From Alphaproteobacteria bacterium (lineage in GTDB: Bacteria > Pseudomonadota > Alphaproteobacteria > Rhodobacterales > Rhodobacteraceae), in the NCBI GenBank assembly GCA_030424865.1, contig JAUHVR010000002.1:368196-432195 (forward strand): a stretch of DNA of 64,000 nt, in the 5' to 3' direction. Below, one piece after another: positions 53,302 through 62,349 of the stretch. The position numbers were made by a program, and so were the translations under genes. Every line of letters begins with the position of its first letter. Positions within the stretch are counted from its first letter, which is position 1. The notes beneath the pieces are model-generated. The model saw nothing but the letters and a program-made list of their open reading frames with translations, searched no databases and was not told the DNA's origin.

Positions 53302-53886
53302 ATGCACGGGCTGGTCAACTGCTCACTTCAGAAATTCATGACCGACACCTACGGCCGCGCGCAGTGGGAGGACGTTGTCCGCGCCGGCAACTGCACGGTG
53401 ACGGATTTCGAATCCATGCTGCAGTATGACTCGCAATTGACCGAACAGATCCTGAAAGGGGCGGAACAGGTTCTGCAAAAACCACGGGCGGTCCTGCTTG
53501 ACGACATGGGGACTTACCTCGTGTCGCATCCCAACGTGGAAAACCTGCGTCGCCTGCTGCGATTCGGCGGCAGCAATTTCCTGGAATTTCTGTATTCGCT
53601 CGAAGATCTGCCCGGACGCGCGAGCCTGGCCGTGCCCGATCTGCTGCTGCCGGACATGGCGGTCGAAGACATCTCGCCCAACGTGTTTCTTCTGCACATT
53701 GACGTCTGGCTAAACGGTTTTGCACAGGTGATCACGGGACTTCTGCGTGCCATCGCTGACGACTATGGTGCCTTGGTTGTGCTTGAGGCTTTGCCGAAAA
53801 CGGCCACATGCGAAACGCTGCAGGTCACGCTTTTCGAAGCTGATTTTGCCCAGGGGCGACAGTTCGAGCTTGGGGCGACCGCATGA
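53302..53886 (+). CDS. H-NOX-like (heme NO-binding) protein lacking canonical heme ligands
   Basis: A 194-residue protein with the H-NOX start MHGLVNCSLQKFMTDTYG and overall length and helical pattern of bacterial H-NOX sensors. The expected proximal histidine (about position 102, usually LHD/IHD) is replaced by E101-D102 in YSLEDLPG. The YxSxR heme-propionate motif is replaced by IDVWL at 133-137. Heme binding in the usual way is therefore doubtful. It overlaps the HNOBA-GGDEF gene by 4 bases, so the regulatory pairing is kept. Confidence 0.8.
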   Translation: MHGLVNCSLQKFMTDTYGRAQWEDVVRAGNCTVTDFESMLQYDSQLTEQILKGAEQVLQKPRAVLLDDMGTYLVSHPNVENLRRLLRFGGSNFLEFLYSLEDLPGRASLAVPDLLLPDMAVEDISPNVFLLHIDVWLNGFAQVITGLLRAIADDYGALVVLEALPKTATCETLQVTLFEADFAQGRQFELGATA

Positions 53887-54893
53887 ATGCGCTGATGTCA
53901 CATGCCTCGGGTCAGGCGCTTCAGATCCTCTGTCCGATGCATGTCCACATCAGTTCCGGCGGGCGCATCCTGAGCCTGGGCCGCACTCTGGTCAAGGTGC
54001 AACCCCTTGCGAATGCGCGTGGCCGTAATTTTTTCGAATACTTCGGGGTTGTCCATCCTCAGAGTTGCGAAACCGTCGCGGATCTGGCGCGCAATGCGGG
54101 ACGAACCCTGAAACTGCGGGCATCATCGGGCGCAACTTTCAATGCTGTCGCCGCACCTGATGAGGCGGGCGGTGTCATTGTCGACTTGTCGTTCGGGATC
54201 CGGGTGGTTGGCGCAGTCCGTGAACACGGGCTGACCGGGTCCGATTTTTCGCCCACGGATCTGACCATCGAAATGCTGTATCTGGTCGAGGCGCAGACTG
54301 CGGCCATGTCTGCCTCGCGCGGGTTGAACGTGCGCTTGCATGGTGCCGTGATCGAGGCCGAAGAGCGGGCTTATACCGACCCGTTGACCGGCTTGCAGAA
54401 CCGGCGCGCGATGGATGTGGTCCTGTCGCAAATGATCGCGCTGAAGGTGCCTTTCTCTTTGCTGCACCTTGATCTGGACTACTTCAAACAGGTGAATGAC
54501 ACGCTTGGCCATGCCGCTGGCGACCATGTGCTGCAGGAAGTCGCCCGAATCCTTGTCCAGGAAACCCGCGACGAAGACACGGTTGCCCGCATTGGCGGCG
54601 ATGAATTTGTCCTGATGTTCGACCAACTGGTGGATCGCGCCAAGTTGACGGATATCGCGGTGCGCCTGATTGCCCATCTGGAACGCCCCATCGCGTTTGG
54701 CGGACAAACCTGCCGAATCTCTGGCAGCCTGGGCATCACACGCAGCGTGGATTACGCCGCTCCGACGGCTGAGCGGCTGCTTTCAGACGCGGATCAGGCG
54801 CTTTATGCCTCCAAAAGGGCAGGTCGCAACCGCCACAGTTTTTTCGATGCGGCGACATCCGGGCACTGTGCGCAGCCTCAGCCGGAAGCCTGA
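53883..54893 (+). CDS. Diguanylate cyclase with N-terminal HNOBA-like domain
   Basis: A 336-residue protein. Residues ~15-145 resemble the H-NOX-associated (HNOBA) domain (CPMHVHISSGGRILSLGRTL, LTGSDFSPTDLTIEMLYLVEAQ). A short helical linker follows. The GGDEF domain spans ~160-325 with GGDEF at 238-242 and an intact inhibitory I-site RDED at 229-232. It should make cyclic di-GMP under control of the overlapping H-NOX-like partner. Unlike the PleD-like protein at 49-50 kb, its feedback site is intact. Confidence 0.87.
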   Translation: MNALMSHASGQALQILCPMHVHISSGGRILSLGRTLVKVQPLANARGRNFFEYFGVVHPQSCETVADLARNAGRTLKLRASSGATFNAVAAPDEAGGVIVDLSFGIRVVGAVREHGLTGSDFSPTDLTIEMLYLVEAQTAAMSASRGLNVRLHGAVIEAEERAYTDPLTGLQNRRAMDVVLSQMIALKVPFSLLHLDLDYFKQVNDTLGHAAGDHVLQEVARILVQETRDEDTVARIGGDEFVLMFDQLVDRAKLTDIAVRLIAHLERPIAFGGQTCRISGSLGITRSVDYAAPTAERLLSDADQALYASKRAGRNRHSFFDAATSGHCAQPQPEA

Positions 54894-54989
54894 GGCTGCG
54901 CGTCGAAAGGCGAACGCTGATCCTGATGATTTTTTGCATTCTTTGGGCTTGAACCCTGCCAAGCGGAGTCGTATGAAGCGCCCCACTGT

Positions 54990-55064
54990 TGGGGTGTAGC
55001 CAAGTGGTAAGGCAACGGTTTTTGGTACCGCGTACCGTAGGTTCGAATCCTACCACCCCAGCCA
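54990..55064 (+). tRNA. tRNA-Gln, anticodon TTG
   Basis: A 75-base cloverleaf including the encoded CCA. The acceptor TGGGGTG pairs with CACCCCA. The D-arm includes AGCCAAGTGGTAAGGC. The anticodon loop is TTTTGGT with TTG at positions 34-36, and the T-arm is GTAGG-TTCGAAT-CCTAC. The anticodon stem closes with an A/C mismatch at its outer end. Confidence 0.95.
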
Positions 55065-55296
55065 GTGCTTCCCGAGAATGTTCTGCAGAGTGACCAAGGC
55101 TTGGCCGTGCGCAGGCACATTGGTGCGCCTTGGCAGAGCGGCGCAGCGCCCGAGTCACCGCGAGAGGCAGGAAAGGCATAGCCGCTGCCGAAGCGACCCT
55201 TCCTCACATCCAACCGCGTGTCGATCCCATTCGTTTGGAAGATTGTCCCCCTGACCATCACGTGGCAGGGCGTCGGGTCCGTGCTGCGTTCAAAAA

Positions 55297-56367
55297 TCAA
55301 GTGCCGGCCTCTTCAACCAGCGGCGCCAATCCGGTGGCCTTTAGAATGGACCTTGCAGAGTCCTGATGCGCAATCGGAAGGGACCGAAACTCTTCGTGTA
55401 TCCAGCGCAGGCACTTCAATTGATAGGGAAAGCTGGGCTGTTCCCAGGTTTTGCCGTCGATTTCAGTTCGGAACACCGCGTTTCCCGCGGCGACGGCGCG
55501 CCCATTGGCAATCAATTGCGGCATGTGGGTTCGGGCGACTTCTGACAGGATCGCCAACAGGCTGTCCGGCAGGCCCTCAGCCGCGTTTAACCAATCCGCA
55601 TCTTTGATTTCGTAGCCGCTCAGGTCCTCAAGGCGCTCGACCCACGCGTAGACGCGTGGAGCGTGGCTTTCGCAGAGCCGTGTCGGAGTGGGATCAAAAT
55701 GGGTCAGACAGGTCAGCTGCCCCATCATTGCAAAATCCGCCGATGCGGGGCGTCGCCCAAAGAGGAACGGGTGATTTTGCAGGTGACTTTCAAGAAGCTG
55801 CAAAATGCGCATATAGCTTGCCTCGATCACGGGCGCTGTGGTCGCGCTGGACCCGACCACGGGCAGACGCTCGATCTGACGTCTTGCGAACTCTGCCGCC
55901 TGAGTGTCGAGTGTCTCGGGTGAGAAGTCCGTGCGGATGTAAAGCGGCAGGATGCGACCCGCTTTTTCGATGTCCGGCTCGAAATGCCAGCGGTAGTGAA
56001 ACATGCAACGAGTCAACCACTCGTCTGCGTAGTCTTCCAAAACGTAGTTCAGAAACGAAAGAACGGGATCACCGGGAACAACACTGCGGGACGGAAACTG
56101 GTTTTCCAGGCGGCGTATGATCGGTGTCGTATCCGTAACCGCCTCTGGCACGCCTGCGTCATTGCGCAGATAGACCGTTGGAAGCAGTGGCACCCTTGGC
56201 TTTGGCAGATCCCCTCGATCATCCGGGTTGCCCGGCGCGTCCACGTTTTGCGGCCAATTGACGATAAAGCGATAGGGGAGCCGCCGAAATCGCAAGACGG
56301 CCAACATCTTGCGCGTATAGGGGCTGCCATGAATGCCTTGCAGCCTGATTGCTTCTGTCCGATCCAT
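55297..56367 (-). CDS. Glutathione S-transferase-like protein
   Basis: A 356-residue protein, longer than standard GST (~210). The N-terminal thioredoxin-fold half has HGSPYTRKMLAVLRFRRLPYRFI and TDTTPIIRRLENQFP. The C-terminal half holds the GST helical core (HPFLFGRRPASADFAMMGQL). The extra ~100 residues (EIDGKTWEQPSFPYQLKCLRWIHEEF and neighbours) are usual for a GST-fold subgroup of proteobacteria. Activity toward glutathione conjugates is inferred only. Confidence 0.8.
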   Translation of the reverse strand: MDRTEAIRLQGIHGSPYTRKMLAVLRFRRLPYRFIVNWPQNVDAPGNPDDRGDLPKPRVPLLPTVYLRNDAGVPEAVTDTTPIIRRLENQFPSRSVVPGDPVLSFLNYVLEDYADEWLTRCMFHYRWHFEPDIEKAGRILPLYIRTDFSPETLDTQAAEFARRQIERLPVVGSSATTAPVIEASYMRILQLLESHLQNHPFLFGRRPASADFAMMGQLTCLTHFDPTPTRLCESHAPRVYAWVERLEDLSGYEIKDADWLNAAEGLPDSLLAILSEVARTHMPQLIANGRAVAAGNAVFRTEIDGKTWEQPSFPYQLKCLRWIHEEFRSLPIAHQDSARSILKATGLAPLVEEAGT

Positions 56368-56546
56368 GGTCGCGGCCCCTTATTGACTTGGCCGACGTGT
56401 GCCCGCCCTCGACGAACCCTAGCATGATTTGCGGGCATCAGGTGCGGTTCCAGAAATCGAGATGGATTTTAGTTACTTGCCGGGGCACGGCACCCCGGGC
56501 GACAGGCAGCCTGTTGCTGCGCATTCCTGAACGTCGGGTCAGTTTT

Positions 56547-57239
56547 TCACGATCTTCGAAGCGCCTCTTTCAGCGAAGTCGACCCCTCGTCATGTTCGCG
56601 CAGATCGAGTTGAGAATAGATGTCCAGAAGGTGACCCTTCATCAGCTCTTCGGCCGTGGCGCCATCGTGGTTGCGCAAGGCGTCCACAAGCGCGTGGTGC
56701 GCGTTGCTTTCACACAAGGCGCTGCGCTGTCTCCAGTAAAGGGCGATCACCAGCGATGAACGGGAAATCAGTTGTTTCAGAAACTGCTCGATCGTTTGTT
56801 GATCGGCAATGCGGGCGATCTCTAGGTGAAAATCCCCGGACAGTTTCAGCGCACGGCCGGGCTGGCCGCGATCAAGGGCGTCATGCTCTTCGGCTATGTG
56901 CCGTTCAAGCAGTGCAATGTCGTCGGGCGTGGTGCGTTCGGCCGCCGCCCGTGCGGTGCTGGGTTCCAGAAGGGCGCGGGCCTGAAAGACTTCATGCGCT
57001 TCCTTGAGCGTGGGTTTGGAAACAAAGGCGCCACGGTTCTTTTCGATCGTCAACAGGCCTTCGAACGCCATCGCCCTCAGGGCCTGCCGGACAACGGTAC
57101 GACTGACGCCGAAGACGTCGCTGACTTCGTCTTCGCGTAATTTGGCGCCGGGCTTGAGCCGATGCTCGTGCACCGCATCCGAGAGCTGCTCGGCGATCTC
57201 TTCTGCAGTGGCGCTCTTTGCTTTGGTGGTACTTGCCAT
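56547..57239 (-). CDS. GntR-family transcriptional regulator (FadR/FCD type)
   Basis: A 230-residue regulator. The N-terminal winged helix has LKPGAKLREDEVSDVFGVSRTVVRQALRAM. The C-terminal all-helical FCD domain has FQARALLEPSTARAA, FHLEIARIA and a last helix with HHALVDALRNHDGATAEELMKGHL, whose D and H residues bind metal in this fold. The ATG at 57239 is chosen. It is divergent from a polyamine-type ABC operon with a matching palindrome between, so it probably controls that operon. Confidence 0.9.
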   Translation of the reverse strand: MASTTKAKSATAEEIAEQLSDAVHEHRLKPGAKLREDEVSDVFGVSRTVVRQALRAMAFEGLLTIEKNRGAFVSKPTLKEAHEVFQARALLEPSTARAAAERTTPDDIALLERHIAEEHDALDRGQPGRALKLSGDFHLEIARIADQQTIEQFLKQLISRSSLVIALYWRQRSALCESNAHHALVDALRNHDGATAEELMKGHLLDIYSQLDLREHDEGSTSLKEALRRS

Positions 57240-57309
57240 GGTGATTCCTCTGGCCTGACCCTGCGAAGCGCGCTGAGGCATGACAATGGATCATGCAATG
57301 TTGGTCCGG

Positions 57310-57321
57310 ATTGTATACAAT
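57310..57321. promoter_or_regulatory. GntR-type operator palindrome
   Basis: The perfect palindrome ATTGTATACAAT lies in the divergent promoter region between the GntR gene and the transporter ATPase gene. It fits the TNGT-N(0-3)-ACNA consensus of FCD-type GntR operators. A related half-site (TTTATACAG) sits about 20 bases downstream. Confidence 0.7.
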
Positions 57322-57462
57322 TACTGCCGCATTTTTATACAGATTTGCCGGAATGTGCTCAAAATCGAGCAGCCTGCAGGCTCTGCAGGACGGGGTCGTG
57401 CGAAACGACTTGGCCGTTTCACGCGTCCCGAGCCAGCATCGCTGCATGGCCTCGGGGGTGAA

Positions 57463-58446
57463 ATGAACCACACGATAGATCTCGAACTGATCAGTTTGAC
57501 CAAGCGCTACGGCGCCACGGTCGCTGTTGATGCGATCAGCTACCATTTCAGCGCTGGCACCTACGCCTGTCTTTTGGGGCCGTCGGGCTGCGGAAAATCG
57601 TCAACCCTGCGGATGATTGCCGGACATGAGACGGTGTCTGATGGCGCGATCACCCTTGGCGGGCGCGACATTTCCAGCCTGACGCCCGCAAAGCGTGGCA
57701 CCGCGATGATGTTTCAGAACTACGCCTTGTTCCCGCACCTGAGCGTGCTCGACAACGTGGCCTTCAGCCTGACCATGAAGGGGGTCGACAAGGGCAAGCG
57801 TCATGCCCGCGCGAAAGAGCTATTGGAACTGGTCGACATGACCGAGATGGCGGACCGCCTGCCGGCTCAGCTGTCGGGCGGCCAGCAACAACGCGCGGCC
57901 CTGGCGCGGGCGCTGATCACGGAGCCGGAGGTTCTGTTGCTGGATGAGCCCCTGTCCGCGCTCGACCCCTTTCTGCGCATCCGCATGCGGGCCGAGCTGA
58001 AAAAGCTGCAGCGTGAACTTGGCATCACGTTTGTACATGTCACCCATGGCCAGGACGAAGCCCTGGCGCTTGCTGATGAGATCGTCGTGATGAACGACGC
58101 CAAGATCGAGCAAGCCGGCAAGACGCGGTCAGTCTTTGACGCACCCAAAACGGCCTTCGTGGCGCGCTTTCTGGGGTCACACAACGTGGTGGCGATGCCC
58201 GAAGGGCTGGTCGCGGTCCGTTCCGACGCGCTGAAAGTCACGGGGGACACGGCGGCCAAACTGCCGGGAACCATCACCAACATCGAATACCAGGGCACGC
58301 ATGTCGCACTGGTCGCCGCAATCCCCGGAGACCAGGAAGTGACGGCGCTGCTGTCTGACAAGGATTTCTTCGACAATCCGAAGAATGTGGGAGAGGCAAT
58401 CGGCCTCGACTGGGAGGCCGAGGCGGCGCACGCCCTGGCTGGATAA
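57463..58446 (+). CDS. Polyamine/opine-type ABC transporter ATP-binding protein (PotA-like)
   Basis: A 327-residue ATPase. Walker A is GPSGCGKS (39-46), the signature LSGGQQQR, Walker B LLLDEPLSALD, and the switch histidine is in VHVTHGQDEA. The C-terminal ~90 residues form a TOBE-like regulatory domain (GTITNIEYQGTHVALVAAIPG). It energises import through the two permeases downstream. The ATG at 57463 gives the normal PotA start. It is the first gene of a five-gene operon. Confidence 0.93.
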   Translation: MNHTIDLELISLTKRYGATVAVDAISYHFSAGTYACLLGPSGCGKSSTLRMIAGHETVSDGAITLGGRDISSLTPAKRGTAMMFQNYALFPHLSVLDNVAFSLTMKGVDKGKRHARAKELLELVDMTEMADRLPAQLSGGQQQRAALARALITEPEVLLLDEPLSALDPFLRIRMRAELKKLQRELGITFVHVTHGQDEALALADEIVVMNDAKIEQAGKTRSVFDAPKTAFVARFLGSHNVVAMPEGLVAVRSDALKVTGDTAAKLPGTITNIEYQGTHVALVAAIPGDQEVTALLSDKDFFDNPKNVGEAIGLDWEAEAAHALAG

Positions 58447-58477
58447 GAAACGTGCGACACAACAGAGGAAAACGCTG

Positions 58478-59752
58478 ATGACGACAATTTCAAAAGTGCG
58501 CTATTCGCGCCGGTCCATGCTGAAAGCCGGTGGCGCGGCGGTGGCGGCCGCCGCGCTTCCGGCTCCAATGGTATGGGGGCAAGAGACGAAAAACATCACC
58601 TTGCGCCAGTTTGGCACCGGGGTGTCCAACCTCAACGAGGTGGCGTTGAAGGTCAAGGAGGATCTGGGTTTCAACCTGGAAATGACGGCGCTAGATTCCG
58701 ACAGCGTGACCCAGCGCGCGGCGACCCAGCCCGACAGCTTTGACATCGCCGACATCGAGTACTGGATCTGCAAGAAGGTCTGGCCGACCGGCAACCTGCA
58801 GGCGATGGATACCAGCAAGATTGCCAACTACGACAAGATCGTCGGCATCTTCCGCAACGGTAAGCTTCTGCCGGACAGCGTGATCGCCCAAGGCACCGCG
58901 CCGCACACCGTGGGCTTTACCTCGGGCATCAATGGCAAAGACTTCGTGGACGAGGAATCGGGCTTCATGACCCTGATCCCGACGATCTACAACGCCGACA
59001 CGCTGGGCATCCGCCCCGACCTGATCGGCCGCCCGATCAGCAACTGGTCGGAACTGCTGAACCCCGAATTCAAGGGCAAGGCCTCGATCCTCGACATCTC
59101 GTCGATCGGGATCATGGACATGGCCATGGTGGTCGAGTCGATGGGCGAATACAAATACCCCGACAAGGGCAACATGACCAAGGAAGAGATCGACCTGACA
59201 CTGGGCATCTTTACCGAAGCCAAGAAGAACGGCCAGTTCCGCGCCTTCTGGAAGTCGTTTGACGAGTCGGTCAACCTGATGGCGAGCGGAGAGGTGGTCA
59301 TCCAGTCCATGTGGTCGCCCGCGATCACCGCGGTCCGTTCGCAGGGTATCCCCTGCGTCTACCAGCCGCTGGAAGAGGGTTATCGCTCCTGGGGTGGCGG
59401 CATCGGCCTGTCGGCCTCGCTGTCGGGCATGGAGCTGGACGCGGCCTATGAATACATCAACTGGTACCTCAGCGGCTGGGTTGGCGGCTTCCTGATGCGT
59501 CAGGGCTATTACTCGGCGGTTCCAGAGACGTCCAAGAACTTCATGAGCGCCGACGAATGGGGCTTCTGGTTCGAAGGCAAGCCGGCGGAAGGCGACATCA
59601 CCAACCCGTTTGGCCAGGTCATGGAGAAAGCCGGCGCTGTGCGCGACGGTGGGTCCTTCTACGACCGTATGGGCGCCGTGGCCTGCTGGAACGCCGTCAT
59701 GGACGAGAACCAGTACATGGTCCGCAAGTGGAACGAGTTCATCGCGGCCTAA
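58478..59752 (+). CDS. ABC transporter substrate-binding protein (PotD/PotF-type), Tat-exported
   Basis: A 424-residue periplasmic binding protein. The twin-arginine signal SRRSMLK (residues 10-16) and hydrophobic stretch end at PMVWGQ. The mature protein has the type 2 fold pattern of spermidine/putrescine-type receptors (QRAATQPDSFDIADIEYW, GYYSAVPETSKNFM). The Tat signal suggests it folds before export. The substrate could be a polyamine or another cationic or amide compound; the downstream racemase hints at a hydantoin or amino-acid derivative. Confidence 0.88.
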   Translation: MTTISKVRYSRRSMLKAGGAAVAAAALPAPMVWGQETKNITLRQFGTGVSNLNEVALKVKEDLGFNLEMTALDSDSVTQRAATQPDSFDIADIEYWICKKVWPTGNLQAMDTSKIANYDKIVGIFRNGKLLPDSVIAQGTAPHTVGFTSGINGKDFVDEESGFMTLIPTIYNADTLGIRPDLIGRPISNWSELLNPEFKGKASILDISSIGIMDMAMVVESMGEYKYPDKGNMTKEEIDLTLGIFTEAKKNGQFRAFWKSFDESVNLMASGEVVIQSMWSPAITAVRSQGIPCVYQPLEEGYRSWGGGIGLSASLSGMELDAAYEYINWYLSGWVGGFLMRQGYYSAVPETSKNFMSADEWGFWFEGKPAEGDITNPFGQVMEKAGAVRDGGSFYDRMGAVACWNAVMDENQYMVRKWNEFIAA

Positions 59753-59791
59753 GCGCAAGACCAATTACGGGGCGCCGTCCCTGTGGCGACC

Positions 59792-59853
59792 CGCTGGGGA
59801 GGGCTTTGCCCTCCCCAGACCCCTCCCAGAGGTATTTATGGAAAGATGAAAGG
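59792..59853. repeat. Hairpin plus GGTATTTATGGAAAGATGAAAGG box, copy 4
   Basis: GGGGAGGGC-TTT-GCCCTCCCC forms a 9-bp hairpin. It is followed by AGACCCCTCCCAGA and GGTATTTATGGAAAGATGAA ending AGG. The unit sits between the binding-protein and first permease genes and supplies the latter's ribosome site. Confidence 0.65.
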
Positions 59854-59860
59854 CAGGGCC

Positions 59861-60715
59861 GTGTCGAGAAACAGGCATTTGGTGGGATGGGTCTTGGCCT
59901 CGCCGCTCAGTCTTGTCTTGATGACATTCCTGATGGCGCCGATCGTCATGATCGTCGTGGTCAGCTTTTGGGGTGCGACCGAATGGTCGATCTATCCGGC
60001 GTTCCAGTTTGACAACTACGAATTCCTGCTGACCTCGGACGTGACCTATCGGGTCTTTTTGAACACCTTCAAGTACGCGGCGATCACATGGGCCTGCACA
60101 TTGTTGATCGGGTTCACGGTCGCCTATTATCTGGCGTTTCACATCCGCAGCCTGACCTGGCAGATTGCCCTGTTCCTGCTGTGCACGATCCCGTTCCTGA
60201 CCTCGAACATCATCCGCATGATTTCGTGGATCCCCTTCCTTGGGCGCAACGGGATCGCCAATTCCACCCTGATTTCGATGGGGGTCATCGACGAGCCGCT
60301 GGAGTGGCTGCTGTTCAGCGATTTCAGCGTCATCCTGGCTTTTGTACATCTTTATACGCTGTTCATGGTGGTGCCGATCTTCAACACGATGATGCGGATC
60401 GACAAATCGCTGATCGAGGCGGCGGCGGATGGCGGTGCCTCGGGCTGGCAGACGCTTTGGCATGTGATCGTGCCGCTGACCAAGCCGGGCATCATGATCG
60501 GCACGATCTTTGTCGTGGCGCTGGTTATGGGTGACTTCATCACGGTGCGCTTCATGAGCGGGTCCCAGTCTGCCAACGTGGGCCGGATGATTCAGAACGA
60601 CATCGGGTTGCTGCAATACCCGTCGGCCTCGGCCACCGCCGTGATCCTGCTGATCACCGTGTTGATGCTGATCGGCATGATGTTGCGTTTCGTCGACATT
60701 CGGAAGGAGCTTTGA
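59861..60715 (+). CDS. Polyamine-type ABC transporter permease 1 (PotB-like)
   Basis: A 284-residue inner-membrane permease with about six helices. The ATPase-contact loop is EAAADGGASGWQTLWHVIVPLTKPG. The GTG at 59861 is favoured because GAAAGG lies 7 bases upstream; that site is the end of a dispersed repeat box. An ATG at 59846 inside the box would add five residues. The stop is two bases from the next permease start. Confidence 0.9.
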   Translation: MSRNRHLVGWVLASPLSLVLMTFLMAPIVMIVVVSFWGATEWSIYPAFQFDNYEFLLTSDVTYRVFLNTFKYAAITWACTLLIGFTVAYYLAFHIRSLTWQIALFLLCTIPFLTSNIIRMISWIPFLGRNGIANSTLISMGVIDEPLEWLLFSDFSVILAFVHLYTLFMVVPIFNTMMRIDKSLIEAAADGGASGWQTLWHVIVPLTKPGIMIGTIFVVALVMGDFITVRFMSGSQSANVGRMIQNDIGLLQYPSASATAVILLITVLMLIGMMLRFVDIRKEL

Positions 60716-60717
60716 GA

Positions 60718-61557
60718 ATGGAGCCCCGTCCCAAGTCCTTTTATCTGCTGACCGCCTTTTTCGTCCTGTTCCTGATCTTCCTGTACGGTCCGACGCTGAC
60801 AATCGGCATCCTGTCGTTCCAGGGGCCCGGCGGCGGCCTGACCTTTCCGATGCGCGGCGTGTCGCTGCACTGGTTCCGTGACTTGTTCGAACAGCAGGCG
60901 GTCGGAGACATCTGGGGGTCGTTCAGCCGATCCCTGGTTCTGGGCCTGATGGTCATGGTGACAACGGTGGTGGTCTCGGTCATGGGGGGATTGGCCTTTC
61001 GCCATCGTTTCGCCGGGGCCAGCCTGTTGTTCTATCTGATCATCACATCCTTGGTGATCCCGTCGATCCTGGTGTCTTTGGGCGTCGGCCTGATCTGGTC
61101 GCAATCGGGATTGCCGGTGCATTGGTCCACCTCTGGTTTCGGGGCGCAGCTGACCTGGACCCTGCCCTTTGGCCTGCTGATCATGTTCGCCGTGTTCAAC
61201 CGGTTTGACCGGTCGTACGAAGAGGCCGCCCGCGATCTGGGCGCCAGCCCCTGGCAGGTGATCCGCCATGTGGTGCTGCCCATTATCGCGCCGTCCCTGA
61301 TCGGTGTCGCGCTGTTCGGGTTCACCCTGAGTTATGACGAATTCGCGCGCACGCTGTTGACCTCGGGCAGCTACAACACGCTGCCGCTCGAAATCTTTGG
61401 CATGACGACCAACGTGACAACGCCGGTGCTTTTTGCACTGGGCACGATGACGACAGTGTTTTCGTTGCTGGTGATCGGGGTTTTCCTGCTTGTGGTCTGG
61501 GTCATGAACCGCCGCCGGGCCCGCCATGGGTCCGACGCGGGGCAGGGCATGGTCTGA
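60718..61557 (+). CDS. Polyamine-type ABC transporter permease 2 (PotC-like)
   Basis: A 279-residue inner-membrane permease. The coupling loop is EEAARDLGASPWQVIRHVVLPIIAPS, and LSYDEFARTLLTSG is typical of PotC proteins. GGAAGGAG precedes the ATG. It pairs with the PotB-like protein to form the channel. Its stop shares one base with the racemase start (TGATG), so the racemase is translationally coupled. Confidence 0.92.
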   Translation: MEPRPKSFYLLTAFFVLFLIFLYGPTLTIGILSFQGPGGGLTFPMRGVSLHWFRDLFEQQAVGDIWGSFSRSLVLGLMVMVTTVVVSVMGGLAFRHRFAGASLLFYLIITSLVIPSILVSLGVGLIWSQSGLPVHWSTSGFGAQLTWTLPFGLLIMFAVFNRFDRSYEEAARDLGASPWQVIRHVVLPIIAPSLIGVALFGFTLSYDEFARTLLTSGSYNTLPLEIFGMTTNVTTPVLFALGTMTTVFSLLVIGVFLLVVWVMNRRRARHGSDAGQGMV

Positions 61558-62207
61558 TGGCGGTCATCATCATCAATCCCAACAGCACAGCCTCGATGAC
61601 AGAAGCCATGCTTGCACAGGCGCGGAGGGCCGCGCCCGACGTGGCGTTTGAAGGTTGGACATCGCATGACGGGCCCCCAGCGATCCAGGGGGTGGCCGAC
61701 GGGGAAGCCGCGCGGGCCCCGTTGCTGAGGCTGGTTGATCGGGCCGTGTCGCAGGGGGCGGATGGGATCATCATCGGATGCTTTGACGACACGGCGCTGG
61801 AAGAGGTTGCAGACCGTGCAGACTGCCCCGTCATCGGCATCGGCCAGGCCTCTTATCACTATGCGGCCCTCAGGAACTGGCGTTTCAGCGTGGTCACAAC
61901 TCTTTCGGTGTCCAAGCCGATCATTCGGTCAAACATCGAGAGACAGGGGCTGAGACATCACCTGTCCAAGGTGCGCGCCTCTGAAATTCCGGTTCTGGAG
62001 TTGGAGGCGAACACCTCCCACGCCGGAACGGTCATTGCGGAAGAAGCGCTTGTGGCAGAGCGGGACGACAGTGTGTCCGCAATCATCCTTGGATGTGCCG
62101 GCATGGTCGAAGTTGTCGACATGGTCAGAGACCGGCTGTCCACCGCGGTGATCGATCCGGTCCAGTGCGCGGCGCAGTGCATGCTTTGGATGAACCATAG
62201 TCGGTGA
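61557..62207 (+). CDS. Aspartate/glutamate/hydantoin racemase family protein
   Basis: A 216-residue protein of the Asp/Glu/hydantoin racemase family. It starts VIIINPNST, the usual N-terminus of hydantoin/allantoin racemases. The two catalytic cysteines are in IIIGCFDDTAL (about 80) and IILGCAGM (about 183). Racemisation of a cyclic ureide or amino-acid derivative imported by the same operon is likely. A hydantoinase gene is not present in the window. Confidence 0.85.
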   Translation: MAVIIINPNSTASMTEAMLAQARRAAPDVAFEGWTSHDGPPAIQGVADGEAARAPLLRLVDRAVSQGADGIIIGCFDDTALEEVADRADCPVIGIGQASYHYAALRNWRFSVVTTLSVSKPIIRSNIERQGLRHHLSKVRASEIPVLELEANTSHAGTVIAEEALVAERDDSVSAIILGCAGMVEVVDMVRDRLSTAVIDPVQCAAQCMLWMNHSR

Positions 62208-62349
62208 CCCACAAGACCGGCAGGCTTTGGCTGAGCGGTCAAACGTCTTCTGGCGAAAACAGTCACAGTTGCGGCAAAGGCACTCGGCACGATCCGGTCC
62301 GTGACGCGTGGTATTTGCCTGGCCACGCATTCGGCCTATCGTTTCGCCC

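Noticed and set aside
54990..55296. tRNA-Gln as an integration site for a mobile element
   Set aside because: No integrase, repeated tRNA 3' end or change of gene content was seen on either side.
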